Assembly (NCBI GenBank): GCA_015061335.1
Contig: SUWT01000015.1
Coordinates: 1-36,846, forward strand
Length of the DNA: 36,846 nucleotides
Direction: 5' to 3'
Origin: Lentimicrobiaceae bacterium
GTDB lineage: Bacteria; Bacteroidota; Bacteroidia; Bacteroidales; F082
A model generated the notes under the pieces. That model was not told the origin of the DNA. It made no database searches and saw only the letters and a list, made by a program, of their open reading frames with translations. Positions 6,031-13,668 of this stretch are shown here, in pieces (the stretch's first letter is position 1; every line of letters starts with the position of its first letter). The position numbers and the translations under genes are program-made.

Positions 6031-8517
6031 ATGGGATATAACAAAAACAGATCTATGGAAGAAAAAGAGATGAAAAGCATTGTCTCTCAACAAAAAAAAA
6101 GTAAGAAAAGCAAACCCAAAAGCAGTAAGACCGGGACTCGCAAAAAAGAAAGAGACCCGCGAATCCGTATCATTTTTGGCATCTTTTTTATATTGTTGAG
6201 CATATTCATCCTTCTATCCTATATCACCTACCTTACTGGTTATAAAATCACAGGTAATTTAGGCGACACCATAGGTATGTATATGACAGAATATTCCTTC
6301 GGCATAGGTTCTTTATATCTGATATTTTTACTTTTACTAGCAGGACTCAACCTCAGTTTTAAAGGTCCCAAAATTGGAATCATAGTCTTGTCAAAATATT
6401 GCATAATGACATTAGTATGGCTTCCGCTACTTTTGGCTAGTATAATGCCACAAAATAATACTTACGAACCTTTCTTCGGTCTTTTAGGTTTAAAGATCCA
6501 CAACTTTTTACTCCCTTATATCCAAGAAGTCGGTATATATATAATATTGATATTCATAGCAATAACATATTTATTATACACATTTGACATTAAAATGCCT
6601 AGTTTTAAAAAACTTCCTAATCCTTTTGAGAATGAAATAAAAAATGAAGAAGAGGAAGATGATTCCGATGATGAAGAGGAAGAAGATTCCGATGATAATG
6701 ATAATGATGATGAAATTACAGTAAAGCATATTGATATCATTGATGACAAGGAAGATTATATTGATGATATAGATGATATTGCCGATAACGAAGAAGATCA
6801 CATTGATAATATTGAGGATAATATTGATGATATTGATGATGATGGATTTGAAGATGCACCTCCTGCAACAATAAAGACCCATGAAGATGAAGATGAAAGC
6901 ATAAGCGATGAAATTGACATGGAGATAACAAAACCTGTCGAAGAGAAGCAAGCTATAGAGATAGGAGAACATTTTGGTCTTGATACCAACTTTGATCCGA
7001 AATTAGATTTGCCGAGTTTCAAATTTCCTCCTTTGGATTTACTTAAGGAATATAATGATGGAAATAATGTCGTTGACAAATCAGAACTTGAAGCAAACAA
7101 GAAAAGAATCGTCGATACGTTGGCGAATTACAATATTGCTATTGAAAAAATCAAGGCTACAATTGGTCCTACCGTCACCTTGTATGAAATCATACCTGCC
7201 GCAGGTGTAAGAATAGCTAAAATCAAAGGATTACAAGACGATATTGCACTATGTTTGTCAGCAATAGGAATACGTATAATAGCTCCTATTCCTGGTAAAG
7301 GAACCGTAGGTATTGAGGTACCTAATCAAAAGCCGCAGATAGTCTCAATGAAAAGCATTCTAGCATCAGAACGCTTCCAGAAGTGTGGATACGAATTACC
7401 TTTTGGTATTGGCAAGACAATTTCTAATGAAAGCTATGTCGCCGACCTTGCCAAGATGCCTCACATTCTTATGGCAGGTGCGACAGGTCAGGGTAAATCT
7501 GTTGGCATCAATGCTATCATCTCTTCTCTACTTTACAGCAAACATCCTGCGGAACTCAAGTTTGTCCTCGTTGACCCTAAGAAAGTCGAGTTGAGTCTTT
7601 ACAAAAAAATCGAACGCCATTATCTAGCAAAACTCCCTGATTCTGAAGAGGCTATCATTACCGACGTACGTAAAGTCGTTAGAACCCTTAACTCTTTATG
7701 TATTGAGATGGATAACCGTTATGAGCTTCTTAAAGATGCTCAGGTACGTAATATCAAGGAATATAACGCGAAATTTATCTCTCGTAAGTTAAGCCCTTAC
7801 GACGGACACAGATTTTTACCATATATAGTCCTCGTCGTTGACGAATTCGCCGATTTAATCATGACAGCTGGAAAAGAAGTCGAGGCTCCTATCACACGAT
7901 TAGCACAATTAGCCCGTGCTATCGGAATACATCTTATCATTGCAACACAACGTCCGTCTGTTAATATCATCACAGGTACCATCAAAGCCAACTTCCCAGC
8001 TCGTATAGCATTCCGAGTCATCTCTCGAGTAGATTCAAGCACTATCCTCGACACTAATGGTGCCGACCAACTTGTAGGTAGAGGCGATATGCTCTTATCA
8101 ACTGGCAACGACCTTGTCCGTCTGCAATGCGCTTTCATCGATACTCCGGAAGTGGAAGATATTACCGATTTCATCGGATCACAAAGAGGATATGCCGAAG
8201 CATATAACCTGCCAGACTGCCCTGACGAAAAAGATGAAAGCGGCGGAAAAGAAACACTCAACCCAAATGAAAGAGACCCTCTATTTGAAGAAGCAGCTTA
8301 TATCATAGTGCAAACTCAACAAGGTTCAACATCAATGTTGCAACGTAAGTTAAAGCTCGGTTACAACAGAGCAGGACGTATCATCGACCAACTTGAAAAA
8401 GCCGGTATCGTAGGTCCTTTCGCAGGAAGCAAACAACGTGAAGTTAGAATAGCAAACGAAATGGCTCTTGAACAATACCTCAAGGATTTGTATATGGATG
8501 ATAATTCTGAACTATGA
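6031..8517 (+). CDS. ftsK: DNA translocase FtsK/SpoIIIE
   Basis: The 828-residue protein pumps DNA at the division septum. A Lys/Ser-rich N-terminus is followed by about four membrane segments (residues 45-190), a very acidic Asp/Glu/Ile linker (about 205-305, written in GATGAT-like DNA), the alpha domain, the motor with Walker A GATGQGKS (483-490) and Walker B LVVDEFADL (around D604), and a C-terminal winged-helix gamma domain (about 755-815, AGRIIDQLEKAGIVGPF) that reads polar DNA motifs. The ATG at 6031 is used; ATGs at 6055 and 6070 are possible. The last codons and the TGA lie in the AACTATG repeat array at 8510-8560. Confidence 0.95.
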   Translation: MGYNKNRSMEEKEMKSIVSQQKKSKKSKPKSSKTGTRKKERDPRIRIIFGIFFILLSIFILLSYITYLTGYKITGNLGDTIGMYMTEYSFGIGSLYLIFLLLLAGLNLSFKGPKIGIIVLSKYCIMTLVWLPLLLASIMPQNNTYEPFFGLLGLKIHNFLLPYIQEVGIYIILIFIAITYLLYTFDIKMPSFKKLPNPFENEIKNEEEEDDSDDEEEEDSDDNDNDDEITVKHIDIIDDKEDYIDDIDDIADNEEDHIDNIEDNIDDIDDDGFEDAPPATIKTHEDEDESISDEIDMEITKPVEEKQAIEIGEHFGLDTNFDPKLDLPSFKFPPLDLLKEYNDGNNVVDKSELEANKKRIVDTLANYNIAIEKIKATIGPTVTLYEIIPAAGVRIAKIKGLQDDIALCLSAIGIRIIAPIPGKGTVGIEVPNQKPQIVSMKSILASERFQKCGYELPFGIGKTISNESYVADLAKMPHILMAGATGQGKSVGINAIISSLLYSKHPAELKFVLVDPKKVELSLYKKIERHYLAKLPDSEEAIITDVRKVVRTLNSLCIEMDNRYELLKDAQVRNIKEYNAKFISRKLSPYDGHRFLPYIVLVVDEFADLIMTAGKEVEAPITRLAQLARAIGIHLIIATQRPSVNIITGTIKANFPARIAFRVISRVDSSTILDTNGADQLVGRGDMLLSTGNDLVRLQCAFIDTPEVEDITDFIGSQRGYAEAYNLPDCPDEKDESGGKETLNPNERDPLFEEAAYIIVQTQQGSTSMLQRKLKLGYNRAGRIIDQLEKAGIVGPFAGSKQREVRIANEMALEQYLKDLYMDDNSEL

Positions 8518-8560
8518 CTTTAAACTATGAACTATGACTATGGCTATGAACTATGAACTA
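8510..8560. repeat. Heptamer array AACTATG overlapping the ftsK stop
   Basis: AACTATG units, some shortened to 6 bp (ACTATG, GCTATG), run from the last ftsK codons into the spacer. The stop codon TGA (8515-8517) is formed by the array itself. Confidence 0.75.
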
Positions 8561-8570
8561 AATTTTAATT

Positions 8571-9188
8571 ATGAAGAAATACATTTTGATAATAATAGGG
8601 ATTCTGACAAGCATAAGTCTGTCGGCGCAAACCGCTGAAGAATATCTTAATTCTGTAATCGAGAAACACAAATCATACGACGACATCAGTATCGTCTTTA
8701 ATTGTAAAGTCGTCGATACAGAAAATGGCTATCACGAATCAACAACAGGCCACGCTTCAATGAAAGGCGATTCATACATCATGAACATCGAAGGACAGGA
8801 GATGATTTGTAACGGCGAAACTCTCTGGACACATCTCATCTACGATGAAGAAGTGATGATAAGCGAGGTGACAGAAGATAACGACTCCTCCCCTCTCGGC
8901 ATCATAAACTCTTTTTCAGAAAACGTAACCGCCACTTTCATCGAGACTGACGACCCCGACATCAAAGTCATCGAGATAAAAGAAATCATTGACGCGACAT
9001 TCGAGAAAATTCTGCTCAGCTTCAACAAACATAATTCAAACATTAAGAAAATTCATATCTTCATATCAGAAGGCAATGAATTCATCTATGAGATAACCGA
9101 CTTCAAGACAAACCAGAATCTTCCCGACAGCATGTTCATCTTCGACGAGACGATACACCCTAATGTGGAAGTTATTGATATGAGATAG
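8571..9188 (+). CDS. LolA-like outer-membrane lipoprotein carrier
   Basis: The 205-residue protein has a signal peptide (MKKYILIIIGILTSISLSAQ) and the LolA/LolB-fold pattern of Bacteroidetes: AEEYLNSVIEKHKSYDDISI, GHASMKGDSYIMNIEGQEMI, NGETLWTHLIYDEEVMISEV. LolA ferries lipoproteins across the periplasm to the outer membrane. A position right after ftsK is common in this phylum. The similarity is based on recognised pattern, and the protein is divergent, so other LolA-fold periplasmic roles are possible. The start is 10 bp after the AACTATG array; no separate promoter is evident. Confidence 0.8.
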   Translation: MKKYILIIIGILTSISLSAQTAEEYLNSVIEKHKSYDDISIVFNCKVVDTENGYHESTTGHASMKGDSYIMNIEGQEMICNGETLWTHLIYDEEVMISEVTEDNDSSPLGIINSFSENVTATFIETDDPDIKVIEIKEIIDATFEKILLSFNKHNSNIKKIHIFISEGNEFIYEITDFKTNQNLPDSMFIFDETIHPNVEVIDMR

Positions 9189-9205
9189 AATATTCAAATT
9201 GAAAA

Positions 9206-9233
9206 TTGTTGACAAAGACTGTTGTCCGTTGAC
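9206..9233. repeat. Heptamer array, GACAACR family (reverse orientation)
   Basis: Units TTGTTGA, CAAAGAC, TGTTGTC, CGTTGAC. On the minus strand these are GACAACR-type, as in pnuC (9461-9502) and the wbpI-like gene. It sits between lolA and pnuC and accounts for the apparent N-terminal extension of the pnuC frame back to a TTG at 9199. Confidence 0.6.
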
Positions 9234-9246
9234 TAAAAAAAAAAAC

Positions 9247-9834
9247 ATGAATTACGAATTAATACTAGAAATAATTGCGGTGATAACGGGGATGCTCAGC
9301 ATCTGGTATTCTTATAGGATTAACATCTTGGTCTATCCTATCGGGATGATAAGCCTCGCTCTTTATGTCTTCATATTCATAAAGAACGGTCTCTACGCCA
9401 ATGCCGTAATCAATTTCCTGTATTTCGTGATAAGCATCTTCGGATGGTGGAACTGGTTAAGACAACGGACAACAGACAACGGACAACAGACTACTGATAA
9501 AGGTGAATTAAAAGTCTCTTATTTAAGTAAAAAAGAGAATGCCATTACCATCACTATCCTCGTGATTTTGATATTCTTCATCAATTTATTTACAACTAAT
9601 GATTTATCGATAAGATTGGATTATTATACAAGTGCGGCAGGATTGATAGCGATGGTTCTTACATCGTTCAAGAAAGTAGAAAATTGGTTCTTCTATTTGG
9701 TTGCCGATATAGTCTTGATTCCGCTCTGTATTTATAACGGATTATATCTCACAAGTATTCAATATGTGGCATATACGATTTTGGCGATAATGGGTTACAT
9801 CAACTGGAATAAAGAGGCGAAGAAAAATGTTTAA
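9247..9834 (+). CDS. pnuC: Nicotinamide riboside transporter PnuC
   Basis: The 195-residue inner-membrane protein has about seven hydrophobic helices and PnuC-typical features: SIWYSYRINILVYPIG, LYANAVINFLYFVISIFGWW near residues 45-65, and a C-terminal NWFFYLVADIVLIPLCIYNG. PnuC takes up nicotinamide riboside, trapped by phosphorylation by the kinase encoded next. The start at ATG 9247 is preferred, because the upstream frame is made of repeat DNA. The loop after the second conserved block carries a 14-codon insert (RQRTTDNGQQTTDK) encoded by a heptamer array. It overlaps the next gene by 8 bp. Confidence 0.93.
   Translation: MNYELILEIIAVITGMLSIWYSYRINILVYPIGMISLALYVFIFIKNGLYANAVINFLYFVISIFGWWNWLRQRTTDNGQQTTDKGELKVSYLSKKENAITITILVILIFFINLFTTNDLSIRLDYYTSAAGLIAMVLTSFKKVENWFFYLVADIVLIPLCIYNGLYLTSIQYVAYTILAIMGYINWNKEAKKNV
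9461..9502. repeat. Heptamer array GACAACR x6 inside pnuC
   Basis: Six units GACAACG/GACAACA/GACTACT/GATAAAG, 42 bp in total, a multiple of 21, so the frame is kept. It encodes a Thr/Asp/Gln-rich loop facing water between membrane segments. Confidence 0.85.
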
Positions 9835-10372
9835 GATTGCCATCACCGGACCTGAATCGACGGGAAAATCGACACTCGCAGAGAAGTTGGCGAAACATTT
9901 CAACACCGACTTCATACCCGAATATTCCAGAACCTATCTCGAAAACTTCGAAGGTCAATATACTGAAAACGACGTAGTTGAAATAGCAAAAGGTCAACAT
10001 AACCTCATATTGAAAGAAGAGAAGAAATCGCCTAAAATCCTCATCGCCGACACTGAGATTATAGTATGCAAGATTTGGGTGGAATACGTCTTCAAACATT
10101 CCAACGAGACTATCGACAATATCTTAAAACAACAAGACTTCGACTTATATCTTTTATGCGACATTGATTTGCCTTGGGTTTATGACCCTTTGAGAGAAAA
10201 TCCTAATCTTGAAGAAAGAAAAGAACTGTTCGAGATCTACAGAAACACATTGGAACAAATGAATGTAGGGACGCGGCATGCCACGTCCATCCCTTTCGAA
10301 ATAGTCAGAGGCGACAATGAAGAAAGAGTCGAGAATGCGATAAACATAATAAAGAAATATTATCATGAATAA
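9827..10372 (+). CDS. nadR: Ribosylnicotinamide kinase, NadR C-terminal type
   Basis: The 181-residue AAA-type P-loop kinase has ITGPESTGKSTLAEKLA at residues 5-21, then FIPEYSRTYLE (about 33-43) and a conserved LPWVYDPLRENPNLEERKEL segment (about 118-137) for nucleoside binding. It lacks the HTH and adenylyltransferase domains of long enterobacterial NadR. It phosphorylates nicotinamide riboside to NMN. The 8-bp overlaps with pnuC upstream and a glycosyltransferase downstream indicate an operon. Residues of about 144-153 (NVGTRHATS) are encoded by a GTAGGGACG-type palindrome, which replaces a loop before the conserved IVRGDNEERVENAI segment. Confidence 0.9.
   Translation: MFKIAITGPESTGKSTLAEKLAKHFNTDFIPEYSRTYLENFEGQYTENDVVEIAKGQHNLILKEEKKSPKILIADTEIIVCKIWVEYVFKHSNETIDNILKQQDFDLYLLCDIDLPWVYDPLRENPNLEERKELFEIYRNTLEQMNVGTRHATSIPFEIVRGDNEERVENAINIIKKYYHE
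10265..10288. repeat. GTAGGGACG palindromic element inside nadR
   Basis: The core is GGACG-c-GGCATGCC-a-CGTCC, an imperfect palindrome preceded by GTAG. It is in frame with nadR. Two further members of the same style lie in the next gene. Confidence 0.7.
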
Positions 10373-11564
10373 AGAAAGAAAACATATAGTTTTTTTGGCG
10401 CGATGGTATCCGCACCGCTACGACCCGATGTTCGGACTTTTCGTACAACGTCATGCCGAAGCCGCCGCTTTGTTCAATGATATCACTGTTATTTATTGTC
10501 AACAGACCTGTAGAGACGTATCAATTACACCTGAAAAAAATGAACAATATGTAATTGACACGTCTAATCATAAAAAATTCGAAATCGTAAGAACATTAGA
10601 AAATAATGTCGATACGATTCGTGTTTATTATAAAAAACCGAAAAACAAAATCTTATCCCTGATTCGTTTCTATCGTGCCAATATGATGGCATTGAAAATA
10701 GGACGCGACAACGGACGCGACAAGTCACGTCCCTACGATTTGATTCACGTTCATATCCTAACACGATTAGGCGTGATTGCATGGATACAGAAATTATTGC
10801 ATAAGACACCTTATATAATTACAGAACATTGGTCGAGGTATTTGCCGGGAAACGACTTCAACGGTTTCTTGAGAAAGTTCTTTACTAAGATTATAGTCCG
10901 TAATGCAAAATTAGTTACTACCGTTACGGAAAATCTCGCCAATGCAATGAAGGCACACGGATTGAAAAACGACAATTACGTCACGCTTCCTAATGTCGTG
11001 AACCTCGATATGTTTCATATCTCCGAAAAAAGCAATAATCCATGCAAGATAATTCACATCAGCTGTTTTGAAGACAAGTCGAAAAACATAAGCGGACTTT
11101 TGGAATCATTGAAGATTGTTGATGAAAAAGGCATCGACTTCCAATGTACGCTCATCGGCGAAGGAATGGACTTCGAGATGATGAAACAAAAAGCAGAATC
11201 TCTGCAATTAATTAATAAGGTATCATTTACCGGATTATTGGAAGGACAAGCTTTAGCCGACGAACTCGCTTCAGGAGATTTCTTGGTATTATCGAGCAAT
11301 TATGAAAACATGCCCGTCGTCATCCTCGAAGCATTAGCATCAGGATTGCCTGTCGTAAGTACCAATGTCGGCGGCATCAAAGAAATGATTGACGAGACGA
11401 AAGGAATCTTGGTAGAACCACGCAATCAAGAAGCCTTGGCGGAAGCCATCATCAAAATGATAGAGACATATAAAAACTATGACGCCAATTATCTAAGAAA
11501 TAGCGTCATAGAGAAATACGGATATGAAAGCGTGGGAAGGTTTTTGGATAAAATGTATAAATAA
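10365..11564 (+). CDS. Glycosyltransferase, GT4/GT-B family
   Basis: The 399-residue protein has the two-Rossmann GT-B layout. N-terminal part: FLARWYPHRYDPMFGLFVQRHAEA-like residues, then HVHILTRLGVIAWIQ and ITEHWSRYLPGNDF. C-terminal part: the retaining-GT4 donor site LVLSSNYENMPVVILEALAS and GLPVVSTNVGGIKEMI. It probably transfers a sugar from a nucleotide donor in LPS, capsule or glycoprotein glycan synthesis on the cytoplasmic face; donor and acceptor cannot be read from the sequence. It overlaps nadR by 8 bp. Two palindromic elements (10510-10565 and 10701-10736) add in-frame hydrophilic residues in the N-terminal domain. Confidence 0.9.
   Translation: MNKERKHIVFLARWYPHRYDPMFGLFVQRHAEAAALFNDITVIYCQQTCRDVSITPEKNEQYVIDTSNHKKFEIVRTLENNVDTIRVYYKKPKNKILSLIRFYRANMMALKIGRDNGRDKSRPYDLIHVHILTRLGVIAWIQKLLHKTPYIITEHWSRYLPGNDFNGFLRKFFTKIIVRNAKLVTTVTENLANAMKAHGLKNDNYVTLPNVVNLDMFHISEKSNNPCKIIHISCFEDKSKNISGLLESLKIVDEKGIDFQCTLIGEGMDFEMMKQKAESLQLINKVSFTGLLEGQALADELASGDFLVLSSNYENMPVVILEALASGLPVVSTNVGGIKEMIDETKGILVEPRNQEALAEAIIKMIETYKNYDANYLRNSVIEKYGYESVGRFLDKMYK
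10510..10565. repeat. Palindromic element 1 inside glycosyltransferase gene
   Basis: A 15-bp stem with one mismatch: AGACGTATCAATTAC (10514-10528) against GTAATTGACACGTCT (10551-10565), with a 22-nt loop. Preceded by GTAG. The sequence stays in frame (CRDVSITPEK... YVIDTSN). Confidence 0.65.
10701..10736. repeat. Palindromic element 2 inside glycosyltransferase gene
   Basis: GGACGCGACAAC is repeated directly, and GGACGCGAC (10713-10721) pairs with GTCACGTCC (10724-10732) with one mismatch; CCCTAC follows, the complement of GTAGGG. It encodes GRDNGRDKSRPY. Confidence 0.7.
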
Positions 11565-11582
11565 AAACTGAGAATTAATTGT

Positions 11583-12047
11583 TTACTCCTCCACTGATTC
11601 TATCTTCAACACTCTTAGGATATTAAAAACAAATAAGCAAACACTAAACGTAAAAGTCCAATAGAAAATATATCTGACATCATTATTTCGTAGCGCAATC
11701 GTCGGAATAATAAGCAACAAAGAATAAACGGCATTTGGAATAAGAAATATCTTACTTAAGTTTCCTTTATTAACGTTTTTATATTCTGTTACAATAAATT
11801 TTGGCATTTTTGAAAAATCATCCTTAGACTTAATCCCCAAAATCCTAAAAATCACCAATCTGGTTACACCATCAAGAAGAAGGAATGCCACGCCTGCAAT
11901 AGCTGTTTTTTTCACATCATAGCTGATATCCATTGATGGCAAAACAAGCATACACCATCCTATCAATGCAGCAGCCACTAAAAGAATCAATACATCATGG
12001 AACTTGAATCTGATTTGTAAATGTTTTGTTGGAATTAATTCTGACAT
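11583..12047 (-). CDS. Four-helix membrane protein of unknown function
   Basis: The 154-residue product is not recognised. It has four hydrophobic segments: LILLVAAALIGWCMLVL (about 20-36), an AIAGVAFLLLDGVTRLVIFRIL stretch (50-71), FLIPNAVYSLLLIIPTIAL (about 101-119) and a last one near 128-146. A charged loop (KSKDDFSKMPKF) lies between helices two and three. It is the last gene of the leftward group, downstream of the TPR/HTH regulator, but has its own -7 box at 12113-12120 and a 5' UTR with two hairpins. It converges on the glycosyltransferase gene with only 18 bp between stops. Confidence 0.65.
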   Translation of the reverse strand: MSELIPTKHLQIRFKFHDVLILLVAAALIGWCMLVLPSMDISYDVKKTAIAGVAFLLLDGVTRLVIFRILGIKSKDDFSKMPKFIVTEYKNVNKGNLSKIFLIPNAVYSLLLIIPTIALRNNDVRYIFYWTFTFSVCLFVFNILRVLKIESVEE

Positions 12048-12106
12048 AATTTTAAAATTTTAGTTATTCGAGTTCGTCTCGAAACCGCTGAACCGTTCAT
12101 CGATTC
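12048..12106 (-). promoter_or_regulatory. 5' UTR with two hairpins
   Basis: On the minus strand, CTGAATC/GGTTCAG (7 bp with one G-U pair, 7-nt loop) is followed by TTCGAG/CTCGAA (6 bp, loop ACGAA), ending about 15 nt before the ATG. No U run follows the second stem, so it does not look like a terminator. A regulatory role is inference. Confidence 0.35.
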
Positions 12107-12112
12107 AGACCA

Positions 12113-12120
12113 CAAAATTA
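12113..12120 (-). promoter_or_regulatory. -7 box for the four-helix membrane protein gene
   Basis: Minus-strand TAATTTTG fits TAnnTTTG, about 66 nt before the start at 12047. No matching TTG is evident at -33. Confidence 0.45.
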
Positions 12121-12146
12121 TGCAGACTCAATTATTTATGATTATG

Positions 12147-13637
12147 TTAGAATATGTTTCTGTTATGTTTCTGCAAAAATGACAACAACTCTTCATTGAT
12201 ATTGCTCATCTTTGTTTTTTCAGCAACTCTTTTCTTCCTGCTTACACAACCTTGGTACGACAGACCTAAAAGTGCCGCTTTATGAATTTCCGAAATGCTT
12301 AAAAGAGAAAGCATACAATAATCTATTTCACCTTTGTTAAGTTCTGGGAAAGTCGTTTTTAGTTCATTTACAAAATCATTAAAACAAAGGTTTATTTCTT
12401 TTTCCAAATTCATCTTCTCATTTTCCTTGAGGCAAATCATACTTGCACTGACATTAGTCGCGCTTAAATCCGATTCGCTTTCACATTTGTCTTTAATCAG
12501 AATGAAGATTTCCGATGAGATAAATCTATTCCATTTTTCGGAGAAATCTTCTTTGCTTGACGCATTTCTCTTTCTCTTTATGATAAAGAATATTGATGAA
12601 GTTATGATTAACGGAAATACCAAATATATGATGTGAATATTACCTTTATTGTTCTCGGCACATTGGTAATCTCTCTCATATTCATACAAAAGATTTTCAG
12701 CAGACAATGACTTTCTTTTAAATTCAGAAAAGATTTCGTTTATGGAATCGTATTTCAAACTGTGACAAACTGATAATGCAGTATCACCTTTTATAAGATA
12801 AAGATTAGAAAGCTGTCTGTGAGCCGATATTTGCTTCTTTATATCATTAGAGTTCAATACTATTTTGGAATGATTTATCGCTCCGTCAATATCACCTTCA
12901 ATCTGATATAAGACCGAAAGATAATTGTTCAGAGAATAACTCATAGCGACTCTGTTTTCGGGAAGCAGACTTATTCCTTTCATTCTGTTTGGAGACAATC
13001 CTTCTAACTTCTCCTTTTGATGAAACGCCGTTGTCAAAGCCATATACAAAGCAGAAATAAGAGGCTCTTCCTTCTGTGCGAAGTTCATACTTTTCTGCAT
13101 ATAATACTGCAAAGTATCTGGATTTTCATTCTCCGAAAGATAATAACAAATATTACCAATTCTACGATAATCGTGAACTATATTATTCGAATCCAATGAT
13201 GTGAGGCAATAATCCAACGACTTAAAATATAAATCTTTAGACAGAGTATAATTTTCGCAATCGTAGAAAACATCAGCTATGTTCTTGTAAATATCACCTT
13301 TTATATTATGGTTATTATCTTTTATTTTATCAGAAAATTTCAAAGCATTTATATAACACTTCAAAGCATCGTCGAAATGACATTTGGTGTAATGACAATA
13401 CCCTAAGATATTATAAGATTTAGATAAAAGATAATATTTATTAACATTATCTCTACAATCATTGACCGAATCAATAAAGTCGCTGATAGATATTATAATA
13501 TCATCATCAGCGACTTCGTTTTCCATAAGATATGTTTCGAAATCCTTAAACAATAAAACATCATCTACAGATTTCTTAGAATTGACATTACAAGAAACAA
13601 AAACGAGAATAAGCAGAATAAACAACAAACGTTTCAT
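12147..13637 (-). CDS. Membrane-bound TPR protein with C-terminal HTH regulator domain
   Basis: The 496-residue protein starts with a lipoprotein-type signal (LLILVFVSC, Cys16). A helical TPR region follows (about 65-320; for example YNILGYCHYTKCHFDDALKC and DIYKNIADVFYDCENY), then one membrane helix (334-353) followed by KRKRN, and a cytoplasmic tail ending in a HTH-like domain (TFPELNKGEIDYCMLSLLS, ISEIHKAALLGLSYQGCVSRKK, about 430-476). This matches a Bacteroidetes class of one-component transmembrane regulators in which a periplasmic TPR sensor is linked to a LuxR-like HTH. It is 31 bp after lpxC with no promoter seen, so it may be read with lpxC. The membrane protein gene downstream is a plausible target. 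Confidence 0.75.
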   Translation of the reverse strand: MKRLLFILLILVFVSCNVNSKKSVDDVLLFKDFETYLMENEVADDDIIISISDFIDSVNDCRDNVNKYYLLSKSYNILGYCHYTKCHFDDALKCYINALKFSDKIKDNNHNIKGDIYKNIADVFYDCENYTLSKDLYFKSLDYCLTSLDSNNIVHDYRRIGNICYYLSENENPDTLQYYMQKSMNFAQKEEPLISALYMALTTAFHQKEKLEGLSPNRMKGISLLPENRVAMSYSLNNYLSVLYQIEGDIDGAINHSKIVLNSNDIKKQISAHRQLSNLYLIKGDTALSVCHSLKYDSINEIFSEFKRKSLSAENLLYEYERDYQCAENNKGNIHIIYLVFPLIITSSIFFIIKRKRNASSKEDFSEKWNRFISSEIFILIKDKCESESDLSATNVSASMICLKENEKMNLEKEINLCFNDFVNELKTTFPELNKGEIDYCMLSLLSISEIHKAALLGLSYQGCVSRKKRVAEKTKMSNINEELLSFLQKHNRNIF

Positions 13638-13668
13638 ACCATTCCTTCTCCCTTTTGTCTTTAGCCAA

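Noticed and set aside
6516..7100. Several minus-strand ORFs opposite ftsK
   Set aside because: They mirror the acidic GAT/GAA repeat tract (poly-Ser, Ile or His on the other strand) and overlap a certain gene.
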